Shown here piece after piece: positions 15,733-20,993 of a stretch of 20,993 nucleotides of DNA. Source of the DNA: Nitrospiraceae bacterium (GTDB lineage Bacteria > Nitrospirota_A > Leptospirillia > Leptospirillales > Leptospirillaceae). A program made the translations under genes and the position numbers. The first letter of the stretch is position 1; every line of letters begins with the position of its first letter. The stretch is taken from assembly GCA_028064945.1 (NCBI GenBank), contig JAPTWQ010000054.1:12885-33877 (forward strand). Reading direction: 5' to 3'. The notes below the pieces were generated by a model that saw only the letters and a list, made by a program, of their open reading frames with translations, was not told where the DNA came from and did not search any database.

Positions 15733-16395
15733 ATGGCAAACAATCAGCTATCTAATTTTAACTTCTCGCAGCCCATCTCCCGACGTTTTTCAGGCTTTTT
15801 ACTCCTGGCCTGCTTTTTCATACTTCCGGCCTGCACATCCTATGGACCGGCACCTCCCATTCTCGTTCCGGATCCACAGCCATTAGCCATCAAAAAAAGG
15901 CTGCCTCTTTCAATCGCAAGAATTTATGTTCTACCGGCAACTCTTCCGGAGAATATGGAGGATATTGGCACTTTTTTCAAAAATGATGGTTCCTACTCAC
16001 AGTTGATTCCGGAAAACCCGCTCGGCCCCGCTCTCGACGCCATCCTTGTCCGGGAATTGCGCGCAGGCGGAATCGATGCCATCGTTCCCAAGGGCCCTGT
16101 CTCTCCCGGAAGTTCGACTCTCCGCGTCGTCATCAGGAAATTCCAGGACAAAGTCAAGGAAGGGCTCCTGCAGACAACGCAGGAGGGAAAGATACGGATG
16201 GATGCCATCCTCGTTCTCCATTCCGGAGACCTGACGCGAAAAATCGTCCGTACCATGGAGCGTCACAGCTCCCCAAAGCCGATTCTTTCCTTTGATAGCT
16301 CCGTCCCGGCAAAACTTTTGGGAAGACTTTATTCTGAGAGCATCACCAAAGATCTTGTACCTTTCCTCAGAAAACAGATCGGAGAAACCCCTTGA
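15733..16395 (+). CDS. Predicted lipoprotein, function unknown
   Basis: A 220-residue lipoprotein: hydrophobic signal (GFLLLACFFILPAC) with a lipobox LPAC and Ser/Thr after the Cys, so outer-membrane sorting is plausible. The mature part has an extended Pro-rich linker (YGPAPPILVPDPQP). An alpha/beta region follows (IARIYVLPATLPENM, AILVRELRAGGIDAIVP, STLRVVIRKFQD, ILVLHSGDL), reminiscent of bacterial lipoproteins with a nucleotide-binding-like or assembly role; no named family is certain. ATG 15733 is preferred over ATG 15727 because AAGGA is 5 nt away. It overlaps the cytochrome gene as TTGA, so the two are probably translationally coupled. Confidence 0.78.
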   Translation: MANNQLSNFNFSQPISRRFSGFLLLACFFILPACTSYGPAPPILVPDPQPLAIKKRLPLSIARIYVLPATLPENMEDIGTFFKNDGSYSQLIPENPLGPALDAILVRELRAGGIDAIVPKGPVSPGSSTLRVVIRKFQDKVKEGLLQTTQEGKIRMDAILVLHSGDLTRKIVRTMERHSSPKPILSFDSSVPAKLLGRLYSESITKDLVPFLRKQIGETP

Positions 16396-16739
16396 AATCC
16401 AGCCCTCCCCTTTCCAACGGACTCGCCCTGCTCATCACTGCGGGGGCAGCTGCGACATTTTTCATTCTTCTCATGATGCTTCCAGATCACCATACGAACC
16501 GGACGTCCTCCCCTTCCCTGTCCGGGGAATCAAAGGGATCCGGGGAATCACCCGCCGCACTTTTCGCAAGCCGGTGCTCCCAATGCCATGCCCTTCCGGC
16601 GCTCATGCACCGATCCCCAGAAGAATGGAGAATTCTCGTCCTCAAGATGAACAGGTACATGAATCAGACCGGTCATCTCTCGATGACGGAAGACCAGGCC
16701 AGAGAGGTCACGCGCTATATCGTCGAGAACCAAAAGTAG
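16392..16739 (+). CDS. Membrane-anchored c-type cytochrome, single haem
   Basis: A 115-residue protein with an N-terminal hydrophobic anchor (LALLITAGAAATFFILLMML) and a flexible Ser/Gly linker. A small cytochrome c domain follows: CSQCH at residues 62-66 binds haem covalently, with Met candidates 86, 90 and 98 as axial ligand. Length and HALPALMHRSPEEWRILVLKMNRYMN suit a cytochrome c of about 60 residues facing the periplasm. The start is TTG 16392 with GGAG 7 nt upstream, overlapping the lipoprotein stop. In an iron oxidiser it could act in periplasmic electron transfer; that role is inference. Confidence 0.85.
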   Translation: MKSSPPLSNGLALLITAGAAATFFILLMMLPDHHTNRTSSPSLSGESKGSGESPAALFASRCSQCHALPALMHRSPEEWRILVLKMNRYMNQTGHLSMTEDQAREVTRYIVENQK

Positions 16740-16760
16740 GCCGGACCTCGGGTCCATCCG

Positions 16761-17873
16761 CTACAAGGGGGGACGGAGTCCTCCGAACCTGAACCCTGAC
16801 CGTCCGCAGGACTCCGTTCCCTTTTTCATCAGAAGAGCCTTGAATATCCGTCCCATTTTCAGGGGATGGACAAGAATGGCGGATTGCATCGTCTCCTCTG
16901 GTGTCAGTCGTTCAGAGTTCGCCTCAAGCCAGTCGGGAAAGCCTAATCCCATCAACCAGGACATCTGGTCTGTGTATCCCTCAAGGGAGTATCCAAGATT
17001 AGTGAGAGTGTGGGCAACCCGTGTAAAGTCGACATGCGCCGTCAAATCGGACCCTCCCGGGAAACCTTCAAAAAGATCTTCCGTTGCCCGATGATTTCGG
17101 TAGGAAAGCAGCGTCCCGCTTTTTCTCCGTTCGGAATGGAGCTCCTCACGAATGTCCCCATAATCAATCCAGAGCATGAATCCACGCGAGAGCAACCGGT
17201 CGAGTCGCGAGAGTACTTCGGGGAGGACAAGACAAAGCTCCACCTCCTGTCCGCGTCTTGTGGCAAAATCTGGACCTAGAGTCTCCCGGACTTCCCGATC
17301 GACCTCTTCCGAGGAAAGAGACCCCCAAACCTCCCTGGGGCGCTCTCCAGACTGATCAACGTAGCACTCCTCCCAACCCGCTTCTCCCCGCCGGATCCGA
17401 TGTACAGGAAGGGCGTCCAGAAACTCGTTTCCGAATACAATTCCGGCACCTGGAACAATCTCATCCAGTTCGGATCCTTGCGATCCAACAGGGAATATCC
17501 ATCTTGGAGCATATCGCAGGTTAAAATTGCTGAGTTCCTGCCTCTGGCGCTCCAGCAGAACCCCCGGAAGCTCATAGAGCACCGGTGCGATTCTTTTGTA
17601 CAGATCAGGGGCCGCCGTCCTGAATATCGTAAGGAGTCCCGACGCAAGGGTCCCATTGCCCGGACCCGCTTCAATCATATAGAATGGGTCGGGAAAGTCG
17701 AGTGCCTGGTCTGTTTCCAGAATCTGGAGGGCCAGAAGAGAAGCGAAGGCGCTACTGGTTTCGGGTGCCGTGAAAAAGTCCCCCCCCTCGAATCCGATTC
17801 TTCCTCGAGAGGTGTAATATCCGCCCCTGCTTCCTCCAAGGGATTGCTTCATGTATTCACAAAATGTGATCAT
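16761..17873 (-). CDS. MidA/NDUFAF7-type SAM-dependent methyltransferase (DUF185)
   Basis: A 370-residue protein of the MidA family. Eukaryotic NDUFAF7 methylates an arginine of respiratory complex I; bacterial targets are largely unknown. Motifs: GGYYTSRGRIGFEGGDFFTAPETSSAF, the SAM-binding EAGPGNGTLASGLL, FGNEFLDALPVHR, LWIDYGD and the substrate-site-like GGSDLTAHVDFT. The core ends near LMKKG; the last 18 residues are encoded across the stem of a plus-strand terminator. ATG 17873 has AGGA 5 nt upstream. The N-terminal segment is shorter than in many family members. It is divergent from the YHS gene with 17 bp between starts. Confidence 0.9.
   Translation of the reverse strand: MITFCEYMKQSLGGSRGGYYTSRGRIGFEGGDFFTAPETSSAFASLLALQILETDQALDFPDPFYMIEAGPGNGTLASGLLTIFRTAAPDLYKRIAPVLYELPGVLLERQRQELSNFNLRYAPRWIFPVGSQGSELDEIVPGAGIVFGNEFLDALPVHRIRRGEAGWEECYVDQSGERPREVWGSLSSEEVDREVRETLGPDFATRRGQEVELCLVLPEVLSRLDRLLSRGFMLWIDYGDIREELHSERRKSGTLLSYRNHRATEDLFEGFPGGSDLTAHVDFTRVAHTLTNLGYSLEGYTDQMSWLMGLGFPDWLEANSERLTPEETMQSAILVHPLKMGRIFKALLMKKGTESCGRSGFRFGGLRPPL
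16773..16825 (+). terminator. Strong terminator after the cytochrome c gene
   Basis: ACGGAGTCCT (16773-16782) and AGGACTCCGT (16808-16817) form a perfect 10-bp stem, followed by TCCCTTTTT. It lies 34 bp after the cytochrome stop codon. The left arm and loop also encode the last residues of midA on the other strand. There is no T-run on the minus side, so it works in the plus direction. Confidence 0.7.
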
Positions 17874-17890
17874 CTGATTCCTTTTCAGCT

Positions 17891-18181
17891 ATGATCGGAT
17901 CGACGATGCTCGTTCGATTTCTTCTACTTCTCACCTTACTCGCTCTTGTCGGAAAGGCTTTCTTCTTAGTGCGCCCTCGCCCCTCCCGGAAACATCCTTC
18001 CCCTGCCTCACTCGTTCAGGATCCGATATGTGGACTTTACCTCGAACCACAAAATGCCGAAGAATTCATGGAGTTAGACGGAACACGAATTTATTTCTGC
18101 AGCTCCTCCTGTGCACGGGAATACGGCTTGCGTACCCGCTCAGTCGAATCGAAAACGCCATCCGGGGAACAGAATGGTTGA
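17891..18181 (+). CDS. YHS-domain protein with one N-terminal membrane span
   Basis: A 96-residue protein with a hydrophobic N-terminal segment (LVRFLLLLTLLALVGKAFFLV) and a YHS-like metal-binding module. The module is DPICGLYLEPQNAEEFMELDG then RIYFCSSSCAREY, with cysteines C47, C70 and C74 as likely ligands. YHS/TRASH modules commonly bind metal in metal sensing or trafficking. The start is uncertain: ATG 17891, or ATG 17906, which trims five residues and is preceded by a weak GGA. Neither ribosome-binding site is strong. It overlaps the glycerate kinase gene by 8 nt, and its start is 17 bp from the divergent midA start. Confidence 0.75.
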   Translation: MIGSTMLVRFLLLLTLLALVGKAFFLVRPRPSRKHPSPASLVQDPICGLYLEPQNAEEFMELDGTRIYFCSSSCAREYGLRTRSVESKTPSGEQNG

Positions 18182-19481
18182 TGAAATTGCCCTTTTTTTC
18201 CGGAGGCAAATTTCGGCTTTTCTCTCAGGAGTCTCTCCTGATCCACTTATAGAAGAGCATCTTCTACTCCACCCCCTGACTCAGGATATTCCGACCCCAC
18301 AAGCGTTGATCTCCCTCGGAAAGGCTGCGGGGGGAATGACCGAAAGCATAGCCCGAATCTTCGATATCCCCCCTAACAAGACCCTTACGGTCCTTCCAAA
18401 CGGATATCCTTCTCCATCCCCCGCCTATCCAACTTTTTTTGGACCACATCCCCTTCCTGACCAACAGAGTCTTCGAACATTGGCCTCGGTCCGAAATTTT
18501 GTCGAAGGGCTGTCTGATCGAACGACTGTCGTGGTCGCTATTTCCGGTGGAAGCTCCAGCCTTCTGGCCGATCCTGTCCCACCGGTATCCGTCGAAGAAA
18601 AGGCCTTTATTACTCAACAATTGATGACGGCTGGCGCACAGATTGAGGTGATCAACAGCATGCGAATTCATCTGTCCAGGATCAAAGGAGGGGGGTTGGC
18701 CTCCCTTCTTTCTCCCCGGCCTTTCATGACCTACATCTTTTCTGACATTCCTGGAGAATCGGCCTCTCTGGTCGGATCCGGAGTGATGTCCCCCATCAAG
18801 CGGGATGGTCCTCGGATGCTTCACATTCTTGAACAATGGCTGGGTGAAACGATTTCCCAAAATGTCAGACGGGCTTTGACAGAGGGTCCCCTTCCGGATT
18901 TTTCCAGTTTGGATTCTCCCAAAAAGAACCCGGCGGAAACCATCGCCAGCTCAGACACGCTGCTTCCCCTTGCCCTGAAATTCTTTATTCAAGGAAGTCC
19001 CTGCGAGCATCTCCCCCGCCATCTTCTGACCGGAGAACTCAGAGGTGAGGCCAGAGAGGCGGGAAAGGTCCTGGCCTCCCAGATTCTCTGGAATGCACGG
19101 ACGACTGGACAGGGATCAGTCTGGCTTTGCTCCGGGGAAACCACTGTTCGCCTGGCAGGAAACAAGGGCCAGGGACGGGGCGGACGCTCCCTTGAGCTTG
19201 GACTCTCCCTGGCCATGTCCCTGTCATCAATCGATGCAACGGTCCTGAGCCTTGCCACCGATGGCTGGGATGGAAACTCATCCCTCGCCGGAATGATCGC
19301 AAAGACCCGCACACTGGCCGACCCAATTCTTGCCCAGGAGTCAGCTCGTGCACTTGAGGGCCACGACACCGCCCCCTTTCTGGAAAGCCATGGAATGGCC
19401 GTGAAAACAGGGAAAACAGGCACCAATCTAAATGACCTGCTTATTGTTGTGGTACCGGGACCCGGACAGGAGTTACGATGA
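18174..19481 (+). CDS. gckA: Glycerate 2-kinase, MOFRL (GckA) family
   Basis: Predicted to phosphorylate D-glycerate to 2-phosphoglycerate, feeding lower glycolysis. The 435-residue product has the N-terminal DUF4147 domain: SLGKAAGGM, GPHPLPDQQSL, SGGSSSLL and HLSRIKGGGLA. The C-terminal MOFRL domain shows SGETTV, GRGGRSLELGL, ATDGWDGNSS and KTGTNLNDLLIVV. The kinase loop reads SGGSSSLL, where many homologues have SGGGSALL, a minor change. ATG 18174 has GGGGAA upstream and sits inside the YHS stop region; a longer reading to 18111 adds unrelated sequence. It overlaps the next gene as ATGA. Confidence 0.88.
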   Translation: MVDEIALFFRRQISAFLSGVSPDPLIEEHLLLHPLTQDIPTPQALISLGKAAGGMTESIARIFDIPPNKTLTVLPNGYPSPSPAYPTFFGPHPLPDQQSLRTLASVRNFVEGLSDRTTVVVAISGGSSSLLADPVPPVSVEEKAFITQQLMTAGAQIEVINSMRIHLSRIKGGGLASLLSPRPFMTYIFSDIPGESASLVGSGVMSPIKRDGPRMLHILEQWLGETISQNVRRALTEGPLPDFSSLDSPKKNPAETIASSDTLLPLALKFFIQGSPCEHLPRHLLTGELRGEAREAGKVLASQILWNARTTGQGSVWLCSGETTVRLAGNKGQGRGGRSLELGLSLAMSLSSIDATVLSLATDGWDGNSSLAGMIAKTRTLADPILAQESARALEGHDTAPFLESHGMAVKTGKTGTNLNDLLIVVVPGPGQELR

Positions 19482-19840
19482 AAAGGGTTTACAGCATACT
19501 ATTTTCCGTTCTTCTTTTTCTGGTATCGATTTTCTTCCCGGAACATTCGGTTGCCCTTGCGGATAGTCCGCCACCCGGAATGGAATATCCCATCGTCTGG
19601 TGGGCGCAAAATCATATTCAGCAATCCCTGGAAATCTTCAGATTCACCACTGCAGAAACGTTGGAGGCGGCCTGTCGGTCCGGACAGCTAAAAGCTCCCC
19701 CAAAAATCCAAACAGCCTGGTTTGCCTTCGCAAAAAAAGGAAAAAGACGCCAATTCTGTCGACGGTATTCTGGTCAGACGCATCATCTCCTTGGCGAAGC
19801 CCCCTACTTCATGGTCAGCCCTCCCGCAGTCCACAGATAA
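19478..19840 (+). CDS. Small exported protein, 120 aa, function unknown
   Basis: A short protein with a signal peptide (MKRVYSILFSVLLFLVSIFF) and a likely cleavage site after VALA. The mature part contains MEYPIVWWAQNHIQ, a helix rich in Glu/Ala (ETLEAACRSG) and a basic patch (AKKGKRRQFCRRYSG). It has two cysteines that could pair. No family is recognised. ATG 19478 has AGGAG 5 nt upstream and overlaps the glycerate kinase stop (ATGA). Its 3' end overlaps the convergent sppA gene by 37 nt. Confidence 0.6.
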   Translation: MKRVYSILFSVLLFLVSIFFPEHSVALADSPPPGMEYPIVWWAQNHIQQSLEIFRFTTAETLEAACRSGQLKAPPKIQTAWFAFAKKGKRRQFCRRYSGQTHHLLGEAPYFMVSPPAVHR

Positions 19841-20781
19841 AGAGGAGTAGGACCAAGGGACCGGACAAGGGCAATGAGGGTTCCTTCGGAAAGGGCTGAC
19901 CATCCCCCCGACGTCATGCCAAACAATGGGGGGGACCCTCCTCCAGTTTCCTGATATTGAACGAGCTTCAGATCTTTTATTTTCAATTTCTCTTTCAAGC
20001 TTGAGACAAGGTCCGACCGGTAGCCGACATGATCGATCAAATTCGCGCTCTTCGCCTGGGTAGCGGTAAATATTCTTCCGTCTGCCAAACGTGCCAGCCT
20101 TTCTCTATCAATTTTTCGGTTTTCCCTGACAACGTTCAAAAACTTTTGATAGAAATCCTGAACGAGTCCCTCGAATATTTTCCTGTCTTCCGGCGTCATC
20201 GTCCGGAGAGGTGAGCCCATTTCTTTTTCGGGTCCCGATGCGATCGTTCGGTCGGATACCCCCACTTTCTTCATGAGGCCTTCAAACCCAAGGTTAGCGA
20301 TCATCACTCCGATGCTTCCCACCACACTGGTGGGGCGTGCCCAGACTTCGTCCGTCCCCATTGCTGCGTAGTAGGCTCCCGATGCCCCCAGGTCTCCAAA
20401 AAAGGCGATAACGGGAATTCCTGTCCTTTTCCTGAATTCCCGTATTTTGTGATACAACCGGTCGGATGCGGTGACCGTTCCCCCGGGACTATCGATCATC
20501 AGAACGACCGCTTTTACATGAGTGTCCCCGGAAGCCTTTTGGAATTCTCGCTCCAGAAGGTGTACCTGATCTGTTTTCCCCCCGAGGAATGGTATACCCC
20601 TTTTTTTCGGCTCATCTCCGATAAATCCCCTAATCGGCAAAAACAGAATCTTGTCTTCTGCCCGGGACGGTTTGATCAGTTTTTCCTCCAATCCTTTTTC
20701 CTGAGGATAGAGATTTACTGTCACGCACCCTGAAAGCACGAGGAGAATCCCCGAAAAAAACAATATCAATAGCTTCTTCAT
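19804..20781 (-). CDS. sppA: SppA-type signal peptide peptidase, predicted lipoprotein
   Basis: Serine protease of the SppA family, which degrades leftover signal peptides in the membrane. The 325-residue single-domain (36K-like) form has AVVLMIDSPGGTVTASD, the nucleophile S134 in GDLGASGAYYAA and the general-base Lys K186 in SGPEKEMGSP, forming a Ser/Lys dyad. VVGSIGVMI and ADGRIFTATQAKSANLIDHVG also match. The N-terminus MKKLLILFFSGILLVLSGC is a lipoprotein signal with Cys 19. Two starts are possible: ATG 20802 (GGAG 3 nt away) and ATG 20781; the latter avoids an acidic n-region. A longer frame to 20985 is read-through of the adjoining IS right end. Confidence 0.88.
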   Translation of the reverse strand: MKKLLILFFSGILLVLSGCVTVNLYPQEKGLEEKLIKPSRAEDKILFLPIRGFIGDEPKKRGIPFLGGKTDQVHLLEREFQKASGDTHVKAVVLMIDSPGGTVTASDRLYHKIREFRKRTGIPVIAFFGDLGASGAYYAAMGTDEVWARPTSVVGSIGVMIANLGFEGLMKKVGVSDRTIASGPEKEMGSPLRTMTPEDRKIFEGLVQDFYQKFLNVVRENRKIDRERLARLADGRIFTATQAKSANLIDHVGYRSDLVSSLKEKLKIKDLKLVQYQETGGGSPPLFGMTSGGWSALSEGTLIALVRSLGPTPLYLWTAGGLTMK

Positions 20782-20818
20782 TTCTTCCTTTATCGTCCTC
20801 ATTCTCTCCTCATTTCGA

Positions 20819-20993
20819 TTGACGTCCGCCCCTCCGTGAAGGAAGGGGATTCCTTCCTGCCATCTCCCCGGTAGGACACGGGGATGGATTCGCCGGCCTG
20901 AAGGGTCAGGCGACGAACTCGCCGGGTTGCCCCGGCGAACAGGCGCGACGGGCGTGCCCCGCCCTGAGTATGTTCTTGGCCGCATTGACGTCG
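20819..20993 (-). mobile_element. Right end of an IS200/IS605-family (tnpB-bearing) element, partial
   Basis: The element carries a TnpB C-terminus, a subterminal hairpin and an end reading GGACGTCAA on the minus strand, a close match to the common GGATGTCAA-type right end of this family. The boundary at about 20819 is placed there. No target duplication is expected for this family. The left end and the rest of the element lie beyond the window. Confidence 0.65.
20906..20993 (-). CDS. tnpB: TnpB RNA-guided nuclease, C-terminal fragment (5' outside window)
   Basis: Only the last 28 codons are visible, starting at base 20992: DVNAAKNILRAGHARRACS then PGQPGEFVA and TGA. The DxNAAxNIL stretch is the RuvC-III motif that follows the zinc ribbon in TnpB; its Asp is a catalytic residue. 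The codons also encode a perfect hairpin. Whether the full gene is intact cannot be seen. The element lies directly upstream of sppA and in the same direction. Confidence 0.75.
   Translation of the reverse strand, partial: DVNAAKNILRAGHARRACSPGQPGEFVA

Larger units (their letters stand above)
20799..20993 (-). ncRNA. Probable TnpB omegaRNA (reRNA) scaffold and guide region, partial
   Basis: In IS200/IS605 elements the tnpB 3' end plus the right end is transcribed as the guide RNA for TnpB. Here that region folds: a perfect 8-bp stem with a GCAA tetraloop (20919-20938), CCCCG/CGGGG (20867-20884 region), and a terminal CCCCTTCC/GGAGGGG hairpin (20829-20848). The bases after the element end (20818-20799) would be the natural guide. 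Function is inferred from position and structure; the 5' part is outside the window. Confidence 0.45.

Noticed and set aside
20803..20985. N-terminal extension of sppA to 20985
   Set aside because: It translates the IS right end and would bury the lipoprotein signal peptide inside the protein.
1..20993. CRISPR array, tRNA or rRNA genes, prophage attachment sites
   Set aside because: No regularly spaced repeats, no cloverleaf-like sequences and no rRNA-like segments were seen on reading both strands.

Overview
The window looks like chromosomal DNA of a GC-moderate, Gram-negative bacterium, most likely an acidophilic Leptospirillum-type Nitrospirota. This assignment is an inference from gene style: frequent GTG/TTG starts, many small exported proteins, a pyrR-led pyrimidine operon and a small anchored cytochrome c. 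No rRNA or marker gene is present to prove it. I see no tRNA, rRNA or CRISPR array.

Layout. The left edge holds the 3' part of a GGDEF diguanylate cyclase (+). It converges on a minus-strand run: small zinc-ribbon protein, A-type Fe-S carrier, exported lytic transglycosylase. The next block to the right is one long minus-strand transcription unit, read from about 11.9 kb down to 2.1 kb: an exported protein of unknown function, then pyrR-pyrB-pyrC-carA-(PflX-like radical SAM)-carB-greA-(40-residue membrane peptide). The coding regions from pyrR to carB all overlap by 4-34 nt. This set covers carbamoyl phosphate synthesis (carA/carB), the aspartate transcarbamoylase and dihydroorotase steps, and the PyrR regulator. 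The leader before pyrR folds into what looks like a complete PyrR attenuator: a binding loop with a CNGNGA hexaloop, an antiterminator and a terminator.

Upstream of that, still on the minus strand, lie DUF2127 membrane protein, MFS transporter, CBS-pair protein, tsaE and a HIT-family protein. The DUF2127 gene appears to be read from a leaderless transcript. On the plus strand follow an exported beta-rich protein, a lipoprotein and a membrane-anchored c-type cytochrome, closed by a strong terminator. That terminator lies inside the 3' end of the converging midA-like methyltransferase gene. Divergent from midA is a plus-strand trio: YHS-domain membrane protein, glycerate 2-kinase, small exported protein. 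These converge on an SppA-type protease predicted to be a lipoprotein (minus).

The right edge contains the 3' end of an IS200/IS605-type element: the last codons of TnpB, structured right-end DNA and a probable omegaRNA (reRNA) region. The element ends about 16 bp before one candidate sppA start codon, so the sppA ribosome-binding site falls in the position of the natural TnpB guide. The two most rewarding items are the PyrR attenuator and the TnpB/omegaRNA-sppA junction.
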